NCBI RefSeq assembly: GCF_014050225.1 | Contig: NZ_JACFXV010000053.1 | Span: 310,001-374,000, forward strand | Origin: Stappia albiluteola | GTDB taxonomy: Bacteria; Pseudomonadota; Alphaproteobacteria; Rhizobiales; Stappiaceae | Direction: 5' to 3' | Length of the DNA: 64,000 nucleotides | Shown: piece after piece, positions 54,851 to 64,000 of the stretch | How positions within the stretch are numbered: position 1 is the first letter of the stretch | How the letters are laid out: each line of letters begins with the position of its first letter | Program-made: the position numbers and the translations under genes | The notes under the pieces: generated by a model | The model's input: the letters and a program-made list of their open reading frames with translations, nothing else | What the model was told of the DNA's origin: nothing | The model's database searches: none

Positions 54851-57800
54851 ATGCTGCAGAAATCGCCCGTATTCGACCGCCTCGCCGAGGCGGCCGCCAA
54901 GCGCATCCTGATCCTGGACGGGGCCATGGGCACCATGATCCAGGCGCTCAGGCTGGACGAAGCGGGCTATCGCGGCACCCGCTTCGCCGACTGGGAGCGC
55001 CCGCTGCAGGGCAACAACGACCTCCTGTCGCTCACCTTGCCGGACGCCATCCGCGACATCCACCGCGCCTATCTGGAAGCCGGCGCCGATATCGTGGAGA
55101 CGAACACCTTCTCGTCGACCTCGATCGCGCAGGCCGATTACGGTTGCGAAGGCTTCGTCTACGAGCTGAACCGCGACAGCGCGCGGCTTGCGCGGGAAGC
55201 CTGCGACCTGGTGGAGGCAAAGGATCCCGCTCGCCCGCGTTTCGTTGCCGGCGCGCTCGGGCCCACCAACCGCACCGCGTCCATTTCACCGGACGTCAAC
55301 AATCCGGGCTATCGGGCTGTCACCTTCGACGACCTGCGCGAGGCCTATGCGGAGGCCGCGCGCGGCCTCATCGACGGCGGCGCCGATATCCTGCTGGTGG
55401 AGACGATCTTCGATACGCTGAACGCCAAGGCCGCCCTCTTCGCCATCGACGAGGTGTTCGAGGAAAAGGGCGTAAAGTTGCCGGTCATGGTCTCGGGTAC
55501 GATCACCGACCTGTCGGGCCGCACGCTGTCGGGCCAGACGCCGGAAGCCTTCTGGGCCTCTGTCGCCCACGCCGAACCCTTCTCCATCGGCCTCAACTGC
55601 GCTTTGGGTGCCAAGGAGATGCGCGCCCACATCGACGAACTCGGCCGCGTTGCCGACACGCTGGTGTGCGCCTACCCCAATGCGGGCCTTCCCAATGAAT
55701 TCGGCGAATATGACGAAAGCCCTGAGGCCACCGCCGGCCTTCTCGGGGAATTCGCCAAAAGCGGCCTCGTCAATATCGTCGGCGGCTGCTGCGGCACCAC
55801 GCCGGACCATATCCGCGCCATTGCGGCGGCGGTCGAACCGCACCCCCCGCGCAGGCTGCCGGAAATCGAGCGCCATATGCGCCTGTCGGGGCTCGAGGCC
55901 TTCGTCATCACGCCGCAAACCAATTTCGTCAATGTGGGCGAGCGCACCAACGTCACCGGCTCGGCTCGTTTCCGCAAGCTGATCAAGACCGGCGACTATG
56001 CCGCCGCCCTCGACGTCGCCCGCCAGCAGGTGGAAAACGGCGCTCAGGTCATTGACGTCAACATGGACGAGGGCCTGCTCGATTCCGAGGAGGCGATGGT
56101 CACCTTCCTCAACCTGGTGGCGGCCGAGCCCGATATCGCCCGCGTGCCGGTGATGATCGACAGTTCCAAATGGACCGTCATCGAGGCCGGCCTGAAATGC
56201 ATCCAGGGCAAGGGTATCGTCAATTCGATCTCGCTGAAGGAAGGCGAGGAGAGCTTCCTTGCCCAGGCGCGCCTGGTGCGCCGCTACGGCGCGGCAGTCG
56301 TCGTCATGGCCTTCGACGAGAAGGGCCAGGCCGACACGCTCGCCCGCAAGCAGGAGATCACGAAGCGCTCCTACGGCCTGCTGGTGGAGAAGGTCGGCTT
56401 TCCGCCGGAAGACATCATCTTCGACCCGAACGTCTTCGCGGTGGCGACCGGCATCGAGGAACACGACAATTACGGCGTCGATTTCATCGAGGCCGCCCGC
56501 TACATCCGCGAGAACCTGCCGCACGCGCATGTCTCCGGCGGCGTGTCGAACCTCTCCTTTTCCTTCCGTGGCAACGAGACCGTGCGCGAGGCGATGCACT
56601 CCGTGTTCCTCTATCACGCGATCGCCGCCGGCATGGACATGGGCATCGTCAATGCCGGGCAACTGGCGATTTATGACGATCTCGACACCGAGCTTCGCGA
56701 GCGCTGCGAGGACGTGGTGCTGAACCGCCGCGGCGATGCCACCGACCGGCTGCTGGAGATTGCGGAAAAATATCGCGGCGAAGGCGGCCAGAAGAAGGTC
56801 GTGGATCTTTCCTGGCGCAGCCTGCCGGTCGCCAAGCGGCTGGAACACGCGCTCGTCGCCGGCATCACCGACTATATCGTCGAGGACACCGAGGAGGCCC
56901 GCAGCAAGGCCGGTCGCCCGCTGGAGGTGATCGAAGGGCCGCTGATGGACGGCATGAACGTCGTCGGCGACCTCTTCGGCTCTGGCAAGATGTTCCTGCC
57001 CCAGGTGGTTAAATCCGCTCGCGTCATGAAGCAGGCTGTCAGCTATCTGCTTCCCTTCATGGAAGAGGAGCAGCGCCTGTCGGGCAAGGCCGGCCAGTCG
57101 AAGGCCGGCAAGGTGCTTCTCGCAACCGTCAAGGGTGACGTGCACGACATCGGCAAGAACATCGTCGGCGTCGTGCTCCAGTGCAACAATTTCGAGGTGA
57201 TCGACCTCGGCGTCATGGTGCCGGCGGCGAAGATCCTGGAGACGGCGCGCAGGGAGAATGTCGACATTATCGGCCTGTCTGGGCTGATCACGCCGTCGCT
57301 CGACGAGATGTGCCATGTCGCGGCCGAAATGGAGCGCGAGGGCTTCGACGTGCCGCTCCTGATCGGCGGGGCGACGACGAGCAGCATCCACACTGCCGTG
57401 AAGATCCACCCCAATTACGAGCGCGGCCAGGCGATCTACGTCACTGATGCGGGACGCGCCGTCGGCGTGGCCAGCCGTCTGATGAGCGAGGGCCAGCGCG
57501 CGGGCTTCTTCGCCGAGGTCAAGGCGGATTACGCGAAGATAGCGGAAGGCCACGCGCGCTCACGCGGCAATTCACGCCGCGTTCCGCTTGTCGAGGCGCG
57601 GGCCAACCGCCTGCGGCCGTCCTTCGAGGCCTATCGTCCGGTGAAGCCTTCCTTCCTCGGCGCGCGCGCCATTGACGACATTTCGCTGGAGGAACTGGCC
57701 GAGACGATCGACTGGACGCCCTTCTTCGCCACCTGGGAGATCAAGGGCAGCTATCCGGCGGTGCTGACCGACAACCGCTACGGTCCGGCCGCCAGGGCGC

Positions 57801-58582
57801 TCTTCGATGATGCGCGGCGGATGCTGGACGAGATCGTCTCGGGCCGGCTGCTGACGCCGAAAGGCGTCGTCGGCTTCTGGCCGGCAGTGGCGCGCGGCGA
57901 CGATATCGTGCTGTTTGCTGACGACACGCGGGCATCGGAACTGGCCACCTTCCACTCGCTGCGCCAGCAGATGGCGCGCGCCTCCGGCGGCCGCGCCCAC
58001 CTGGCACTGGCGGATTTCGTCGCCGAGGAAAGTCTCGGCATTGCCGATTATGTCGGCGGCTTCGCGGTCACCGCCGGTCATGGCGAGGACGAGCTTGCCG
58101 CCCGCTATGCCAGGGCCGGCGACGACTACAGCAAGATCCTGAGCCAGGCGCTGGCCGACCGCCTCGCGGAAGCCTTTGCCGAGAAGCTGCACCAGAAGGT
58201 GCGCACCACGCTATGGGGCTATGCGGCAGACGAGCGGCTCACCAACCAGGAACTGATCGCGGAGGCCTATCAGGGTATCCGTCCGGCCCCCGGCTACCCG
58301 GCCCAGCCCGATCATACGGAGAAGGAGACGCTGTTCCGGCTGCTCGACGCGGAAGCGGCGACCGGCATCAGCCTGACCGAAAGCTATGCCATGTGGCCGG
58401 GGTCCTCGGTCTCCGGGCTCTATTTCGCCCATCCCGAAAGCCACTATTTCGGTGTCGGCAAGATCGAGCGCGACCAGGTGGAAGACTATGCCCGCCGCAA
58501 GGGCTTCAGCCTGGAGGAGACCGAGCGCTGGCTCGCGCCGATCCTCAACTACGAGCCTCGTCGGATGGAAGCAGCGGAGTAG
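54851..58582 (+). CDS. metH: Cobalamin-dependent methionine synthase MetH
   Basis: Transfers a methyl group from 5-methyl-THF to homocysteine via methylcobalamin. The 1243-residue protein has all four modules in order: homocysteine (about 1-330, zinc ligands in [13 protein letters not shown] and [10 protein letters not shown]), folate (about 360-620, [13 protein letters not shown]), cobalamin (about 650-890, DVHDIGKN with cobalt-ligand His765), and the activation domain (about 910-1243, [12 protein letters not shown]). Length and motifs are standard, and its neighbours confirm the pathway. B12 is required. Confidence 0.97.
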   Translation: MLQKSPVFDRLAEAAAKRILILDGAMGTMIQALRLDEAGYRGTRFADWERPLQGNNDLLSLTLPDAIRDIHRAYLEAGADIVETNTFSSTSIAQADYGCEGFVYELNRDSARLAREACDLVEAKDPARPRFVAGALGPTNRTASISPDVNNPGYRAVTFDDLREAYAEAARGLIDGGADILLVETIFDTLNAKAALFAIDEVFEEKGVKLPVMVSGTITDLSGRTLSGQTPEAFWASVAHAEPFSIGLNCALGAKEMRAHIDELGRVADTLVCAYPNAGLPNEFGEYDESPEATAGLLGEFAKSGLVNIVGGCCGTTPDHIRAIAAAVEPHPPRRLPEIERHMRLSGLEAFVITPQTNFVNVGERTNVTGSARFRKLIKTGDYAAALDVARQQVENGAQVIDVNMDEGLLDSEEAMVTFLNLVAAEPDIARVPVMIDSSKWTVIEAGLKCIQGKGIVNSISLKEGEESFLAQARLVRRYGAAVVVMAFDEKGQADTLARKQEITKRSYGLLVEKVGFPPEDIIFDPNVFAVATGIEEHDNYGVDFIEAARYIRENLPHAHVSGGVSNLSFSFRGNETVREAMHSVFLYHAIAAGMDMGIVNAGQLAIYDDLDTELRERCEDVVLNRRGDATDRLLEIAEKYRGEGGQKKVVDLSWRSLPVAKRLEHALVAGITDYIVEDTEEARSKAGRPLEVIEGPLMDGMNVVGDLFGSGKMFLPQVVKSARVMKQAVSYLLPFMEEEQRLSGKAGQSKAGKVLLATVKGDVHDIGKNIVGVVLQCNNFEVIDLGVMVPAAKILETARRENVDIIGLSGLITPSLDEMCHVAAEMEREGFDVPLLIGGATTSSIHTAVKIHPNYERGQAIYVTDAGRAVGVASRLMSEGQRAGFFAEVKADYAKIAEGHARSRGNSRRVPLVEARANRLRPSFEAYRPVKPSFLGARAIDDISLEELAETIDWTPFFATWEIKGSYPAVLTDNRYGPAARALFDDARRMLDEIVSGRLLTPKGVVGFWPAVARGDDIVLFADDTRASELATFHSLRQQMARASGGRAHLALADFVAEESLGIADYVGGFAVTAGHGEDELAARYARAGDDYSKILSQALADRLAEAFAEKLHQKVRTTLWGYAADERLTNQELIAEAYQGIRPAPGYPAQPDHTEKETLFRLLDAEAATGISLTESYAMWPGSSVSGLYFAHPESHYFGVGKIERDQVEDYARRKGFSLEETERWLAPILNYEPRRMEAAE

Positions 58583-58591
58583 GCTGTTCCC

Positions 58592-58640
58592 GCGCCATGC
58601 CGGCTCTCGCGATGCGCATTCGCATACGCGGGCCGGGATT
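58592..58640. repeat. Partial palindromic repeat, family C, second copy
   Basis: GCCGGCTCTCGCGATGCGCA followed by CGCGGGCCGGG matches the inverse of the copy near 45,479-45,530. The 58,641-58,882 stretch next to it also contains short inverted repeats, including GCGGGCC/GGCCCGC-like arms, but no gene. Confidence 0.5.
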
Positions 58641-58882
58641 GACGGCCGGGGGTTGAAGCCGGCGCCTGCCCCACACTCCTGCGTCATCCCGCACCAGTGA
58701 GGACGAAGTCCGAACGCCGATGCGGGATCCAGACATCGTTCGCGCAAGCGCGTCTTGAAATGATTGGGGAGCGGGCCATGCCCGCGGCATGTCATCTGGA
58801 TACCGGATCGGCGGACAGCTTCGCTTCCCTTGTCCGGAAAGACGGCGGAGTGTGCGGTTGCCCCTCTGCCGCAACCTCTCGG

Positions 58883-58977
58883 CTCGTCATACGCGGGCTT
58901 GACCCGCGTATCCAATCAGCGCCAGCGCTTTTCGCCGTCGTCCGATGGATTGCCGGGTCAAGCCCGGCAATGACGAG
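58883..58977. repeat. Two-hairpin intergenic repeat, family A, second copy
   Basis: CTCGTCAT (58883-58890) and ATGACGAG (58970-58977) are terminal inverted repeats. ACGCGGG/CCCGCGT and TGCCGGG/CCCGGCA form the two inner hairpins. It is the counterpart of 22306-22400. Confidence 0.8.
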
Positions 58978-59032
58978 GGGAGAGGAGGTGCGTCAGGTTG
59001 AGGGTCAGGCAGGAGCATGCTCCAAACTCCGG

Positions 59033-59132
59033 TGTCATCCCCGTGAAGACGGGGATCCAGTAAACGCATGGTTCAGTGATCGAATCTCCGGCCACAGCGG
59101 ATACTGGATGCCCGGTCAGGCCGGGCATGACA
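59033..59132. repeat. 100-bp intergenic repeat, family B, second copy
   Basis: Bounded by TGTCAT and ATGACA, with CCCCGT/ACGGGG and GCCCGG/CCGGGC hairpins. It is the inverse orientation of 45345-45444, of the same length and with the shared GGATCCAGTAAACGCATG-like inner sequence. Together these repeats fill the 632-bp gap after metH. Confidence 0.8.
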
Positions 59133-59214
59133 GAGGTTGTGGCAAACACCGATCCCACACTCCAGCGTCATACCGGCCCCCCGCCGCGCCTGATGTGGCA
59201 AACGCTTGCGCGTC

Positions 59215-60870
<1,656 letters not shown>

Positions 60871-61116
60871 TGGGTGCCCGGTGCTCCGTAAGTCGGTCTC
60901 TAAGGGAAAGCTGGCGGCGAGTCTTAGTCGATGGCCCGCCCGGGGGCAATATGCACAGGCAATATCGGCGGGCGCACCGTTCTGCCGCATTTCGTTTTTA
61001 CCTACGGTTTAAACAAATCCTTCACCCTGCCCTTCAAGAAAACTCCCAATCGCACCGCGCGCCGACCGGCGAAACAGCCCAAACGGCAGCGTCGATCTAG
61101 ATCACAGGAGCACCCA

Positions 61117-61374
61117 ATGGCTTTGCGGCCCTTCGCCAAGGCAATCCCCGTCGTTCTTCTCTGCACCCTGCTTGCCGCCTGCGGATCGAGCCGCTTCGAG
61201 CGCGGCGCATCGGGCGCGGGCATCGGCAGCCTTGCAGGAGCCGGCGTTGCCGCGGTTGCCGGCGGTCCAGTGCTGGTGGGCGCTGCGATCGGCGCGGCAG
61301 GTGGCGCCGCCGTCGGCGTGCTGACCAGCGAATGCGACGTCGATCTCGGACCGCAGCGCGCCAACAACTGCTGA
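61117..61374 (+). CDS. Glycine-zipper lipoprotein
   Basis: An 85-residue exported protein. The signal ends with the lipobox LLAAC (Cys22), followed by a glycine-zipper domain (GAGIGSLAGAGVAAVAGG, then GAAIGAAGGAAVGVL) and a short C-terminus with two cysteines. Such proteins are common outer-membrane lipoproteins (OsmB/SlyB-like) but this one is not further assigned. ACAGGAG precedes the ATG at 61117. Confidence 0.8.
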   Translation: MALRPFAKAIPVVLLCTLLAACGSSRFERGASGAGIGSLAGAGVAAVAGGPVLVGAAIGAAGGAAVGVLTSECDVDLGPQRANNC

Positions 61375-61384
61375 ACGGATCTGT

Positions 61385-61411
61385 GGCAGGGTGCTACCTG
61401 AGCACCCTGCC
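61385..61411. terminator. Convergent terminator containing the aldo/keto reductase stop
   Basis: GGCAGGGTGCT and AGCACCCTGCC form a perfect 11-bp stem around ACCTG. It ends the glycine-zipper gene on the plus strand and covers the last codon and TAG stop (61394-61396) of the aldo/keto reductase on the minus strand. Confidence 0.75.
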
Positions 61412-62398
61412 CTCCAGCGGATAGCGCGGATCGGTGTAGCCCGGCGTCGAGGGATGGCCGGGCGCGACGAGCGTATCGACGAACGCCTCGTCATCGGCGG
61501 TGAAGTCGAAGTCGACCGCGCCGACATAGTCGCGCCACTGGTCGAGCGTGCGCGGCCCGGCGATGCAGGACGTAACATGCCGGTTGGCGAGCACCCAGGC
61601 GGCGGCGAATTGCACGGACGTGACGCCGCGCGCTTCCGCATGGCCTTTCACCGTCTGGGCAAGGATCAGCGATTCCTCGCGCCATTCGGTTTCCATCATC
61701 CGCACATCCTGCGCGCCCGCCCGGCTGCCTTCGGGTGGCGCCTCTCCGGGCCGGTACTTGCCGGTCAGCACGCCGCGCGCGATCGGGCTGTAGGGCACGA
61801 CGCCGATGCCATAGTGTTGGGCGCAGGGCAGCAGTTCCACCTCCGGCATCCGGTTGAAGGCGTTGTAGTAGGGCTGCAGCGCGATCGGGCGCTGGATGCC
61901 GGCCTCGTCGGCAAGGCGGCACATTTCCGCGACCCGCCAGCCGCGATAGTTTGACAGGCCCCAGTCGACGATCTTGCCGGAGCGGATCAGCTGCTCGACC
62001 GCCCTCACCGTCTCCTCCATGGCGACGGTATGGTCTTCCAGATGCAGGTAGTAGAGGTCGATGCGGTCGGTGCCGAGACGGTTCAGCGAATTCTCGCAGG
62101 CCTGCAGGACCCAGCGGCGGCTGAGGCCCTGCGTCAGGTCGCCCGGGCCGAAGCGGTTGCCGACCTTGGTGGCGAGCACCCACTGATCGCGCCGCGAGCG
62201 GATGGCGCGGCCGACCACCTCCTCCGAGCGGCCTTCATTATAGACATCGGCGGTGTCGATGAAATTGACGCCCTGAGCGAAGGCATCATCGATGATGGCG
62301 ACGGATTCCTCCTCGCTCGTCCGGCCGCCGAACATCATGGTGCCAAGGCACAGACGGGAAACCCGGATGCCGGAACGGCCCAGCGGTTCGTATTTCAT
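61394..62398 (-). CDS. Aldo/keto reductase
   Basis: A 334-residue NADPH-dependent TIM-barrel reductase. The N-terminal LGRSGIRVSRLCLGTMMFGG, the catalytic Asp-Tyr pair in FIDTADVYNEGRSEEVVG, the Lys in LATKVGNRFG and the His in YYLHLEDHTV form the AKR tetrad. SPIARGVLTGKY and the final CIAGPRT belong to the nucleotide-binding end. It is on the same strand as the pirin gene, 77 bp downstream. The substrate is unknown. Confidence 0.92.
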   Translation of the reverse strand: MKYEPLGRSGIRVSRLCLGTMMFGGRTSEEESVAIIDDAFAQGVNFIDTADVYNEGRSEEVVGRAIRSRRDQWVLATKVGNRFGPGDLTQGLSRRWVLQACENSLNRLGTDRIDLYYLHLEDHTVAMEETVRAVEQLIRSGKIVDWGLSNYRGWRVAEMCRLADEAGIQRPIALQPYYNAFNRMPEVELLPCAQHYGIGVVPYSPIARGVLTGKYRPGEAPPEGSRAGAQDVRMMETEWREESLILAQTVKGHAEARGVTSVQFAAAWVLANRHVTSCIAGPRTLDQWRDYVGAVDFDFTADDEAFVDTLVAPGHPSTPGYTDPRYPLEGRVLR

Positions 62399-62475
62399 GG
62401 CGGTCTCCCCGTTTTCGACGTTTGAAGGAAGACTGCCCGAGCGGAGCCCGACCGGCAAGGCCGGGCTCCGGGATC

Positions 62476-63243
62476 CTAATCAAGCAGCGACGGGTCGAAA
62501 GCGGCAAGGTCGAAGAGCAGGATCTCCGCGTCCTTGCCGGCGCGAAATTCAAGCACGCCATCGCCTTCCACGGCCAGCCCGTCGCCCTCGACAAGCTTCT
62601 GGCCGTTGACCGTCAGGCTGCCACGCGCCACCTGCACCCAGCCCTTGCGGCCCTCGGCGATGACGTGGTCGATCGCCTCCGCGCCGTCGAGCAGGGCGGC
62701 ATGGATGTCGGCATCCTGACGAATGCGCATCGAGCCTTCCCGGCCGTCCCCGGACAGGAACAGGCGCAGCCGGCCACGCTTCTCCTCCTGCGCGATATCG
62801 AGCGTTTCGTAACGCGGCGAGGCGCCCATCCGGTTCGGGAAGAGCCAGATCTGCAGGAACCGTGCGGGCTCGCTGCGGGACGGGTTGAATTCGCTATGGG
62901 TAACGCCGGATCCCGCGCTCATGTATTGCACGCCGCCGGCGCGCACGATGGAGCCGTTGCCGAGGCTGTCGCGGTGTTCCAGCGCCCCTTCCAGCACATA
63001 GGAGAAGATCTCGAAGTCGCGATGCGCGTGGGCGGGAAAGCCGCCACCGCCGGCGACCCGGTCGTCATTGATGACCCGAAGGCTTTCGAAATGGACATGC
63101 GCGGGATCGTGGTAGCCGGCGAAGGAGAAGCTGTGCGCGCTCTTCAGCCAACCGTGGTCGGCCATCCCGCGTTCCTGCGCCGCGCGCAGGCGAACGGGCG
63201 CATGGGAGACGGCCGCCGGGACAGTTCGTGAAATCGCAATCAT
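62476..63243 (-). CDS. Pirin-family bicupin protein
   Basis: A 255-residue bicupin. The metal-binding cupin has FSFAGYHDPAHVHFESLRVINDD and GGGGFPAHAHRDFEIFSYVLEGALEHRDS (His, His, Glu ligands). Pirins are Fe-dependent quercetinase-like or regulatory proteins; the role here is unknown. The ATG at 63243 follows GGAG; a longer upstream frame was not used. Confidence 0.9.
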   Translation of the reverse strand: MIAISRTVPAAVSHAPVRLRAAQERGMADHGWLKSAHSFSFAGYHDPAHVHFESLRVINDDRVAGGGGFPAHAHRDFEIFSYVLEGALEHRDSLGNGSIVRAGGVQYMSAGSGVTHSEFNPSRSEPARFLQIWLFPNRMGASPRYETLDIAQEEKRGRLRLFLSGDGREGSMRIRQDADIHAALLDGAEAIDHVIAEGRKGWVQVARGSLTVNGQKLVEGDGLAVEGDGVLEFRAGKDAEILLFDLAAFDPSLLD

Positions 63244-63285
63244 GGCGATAGGCTCCTGTTTTGGGCGCACTGGAGAATGCGATCA

Positions 63286-63333
63286 ATGCATATCCTTTTC
63301 CCGAAACCGGCATCCGGTTTCGGGGACATGCTC
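63286..63333. repeat. RIME-like short palindromic element
   Basis: CCGAAACCGG-cat-CCGGTTTCGG (63301-63323) is a perfect 10-bp stem, flanked by ATGCATATCC and GGACATGCTC. It resembles a reduced RIME element. The rest of the 63,244-63,596 gap has no gene. Confidence 0.75.
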
Positions 63334-63596
63334 CTGCGGATCGCTGCGTCATGTGGAAAAGTAGCGCGCCACCTTGCGTTGTTCACGTAAATGGGATGAG
63401 CGCGAGGCGGGAAAAAGGATCAAGCTGCCTGACACAGTGTTCAAGGAAAATGAACGCGGAATCACATGCACGACCGCATCACCAAATCTTCCAACCCGGT
63501 CGCTAAAGTTGATCGCGCCTGTCATGGTCCCTCCGTTGCGGAGCGCTAAGCTTTAGTTATCGAGAAATAGAACGGGCACATCCGTTGGGGGTGCGT

Positions 63597-63803
63597 ATGA
63601 GTTGGTCTCTTTCCTGGGCCGGACAGTGGGCGGGCGTTCCCGCTTCGTCCAGCGGCTTTGCGCCGCAGACCAAACCCCGTCAGGGGTCCCGGATCGATCG
63701 TCACGACGACACCGGGGAGCTTTCGGCCGAGCTTCGTTCCGCTGACCTCGAAGAAGCGCATGAGGCGATGTTGAGGATCGCCGACCTCGACGAGGGCTTC
63801 TGA
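63597..63803 (+). CDS. Small hypothetical protein (68 aa)
   Basis: A 68-residue frame beginning MSWSLSWAGQWAG and ending LEEAHEAMLRIADLDEGF. GGGGGTG lies 5 bases before the ATG, and a terminator-like hairpin follows within 60 bp, which supports a real small transcript. The C-terminal half is acidic and helical. No family is recognised. A second in-frame-looking peptide after the terminator (near 63,860-64,000) may be only chance. Confidence 0.45.
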   Translation: MSWSLSWAGQWAGVPASSSGFAPQTKPRQGSRIDRHDDTGELSAELRSADLEEAHEAMLRIADLDEGF

Positions 63804-63843
63804 AGGGACGCGACGAACCCGGTACGGAGAGCCCGGCGCGCAC

Positions 63844-63864
63844 GCCGCAGAGCTGCGGCTTTTT
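63844..63864 (+). terminator. Terminator after the small ORF
   Basis: GCCGCAG-AG-CTGCGGC is a perfect stem followed by TTTTT. It lies 40 bp after the small ORF stop. Confidence 0.7.
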
Positions 63865-64000
63865 CAGTCGAACGTGGCCGCGCGGCAACACAGTAGCGAA
63901 GCCCGATCGGATGCCGAGCGTCTCCTCGACGCCTATTCCTTCAGCGCAATCAATGGCAAGCTCCTGCCGATCGATCGCCGCGACTACTCGTTAACAACAA

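Noticed and set aside
55286-57553. 755-codon minus-strand frame inside metH
   Set aside because: It runs antisense to a complete metH with all four modules and has Arg/Asp-rich composition typical of a shadow frame.

Overview
The window looks like a GC-rich alphaproteobacterial chromosome of the order Hyphomicrobiales, most likely Rhizobiaceae or a close relative. The evidence is the gene content (BA14K-family proteins, extensin-like proteins, DUF2336 proteins, an eukaryotic-type ornithine/lysine decarboxylase, DUF2293), RIME-like intergenic mosaic repeats, and a division/cell-wall (dcw) cluster next to rnpB. No tRNA, CRISPR array, insertion sequence or phage module was recognised.

Left part (1-13,700): a dcw cluster on the minus strand, read mraZ-rsmH-ftsL-ftsI-murE/murF-mraY-murD-ftsW-murG-murC, with murC cut by the window edge. 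MurE and MurF are one continuous polypeptide joined by an acidic linker of about 195 residues. Five TGG units at an exact 10-bp period overlap the presumed mraZ promoter and look like the MraZ operator. The RNase P RNA gene lies just upstream on the same strand.

13,700-22,100: a MocR regulator divergent from two split-barrel flavoprotein-like genes, a lytic transglycosylase, an AmpD-like amidase, a DjlA-like co-chaperone, an SDR protein lacking the catalytic Tyr/Lys, a DMT permease and fumC.

22,100-30,640: a catabolic locus with a TRAP transporter (dctP-dctQ-dctM), a MarR-type regulator, a metallo-beta-lactamase-fold hydrolase and a 1198-residue 5-oxoprolinase/hydantoinase. Two similar AT-rich palindromic sites lie in the two promoter regions and suggest one regulon. 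Next come two AT-rich genes (30,711-31,860): a Cas2-like SinR-family protein and a DUF3800 protein. Their base composition differs from everything around them, and they are the best candidate for a recently acquired, possibly defence-related module.

32,000-43,600: mostly envelope and metabolic genes: a TauE/SafE permease, a secreted alpha/beta hydrolase, a HugZ-like protein, tandem BA14K genes facing tandem extensin-like genes, a decarboxylase with a long structured leader, a LysE exporter, a Zn-alcohol dehydrogenase, an amidase and a DUF2336 protein.

43,600-64,000: a 27-residue membrane ORF, azoR, a tautomerase, a two-cysteine OxyR, a second DUF2336 protein, a large MscS channel, a GST/AHSA1/ArsR group, a methionine regulon (ArsR-methyltransferase regulator with an 18-bp operator, metF, metH), ettA, a glycine-zipper lipoprotein, an aldo/keto reductase, a pirin and a short C-terminal unknown. 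Gene-free stretches here are filled with about 100-bp palindromic repeats.
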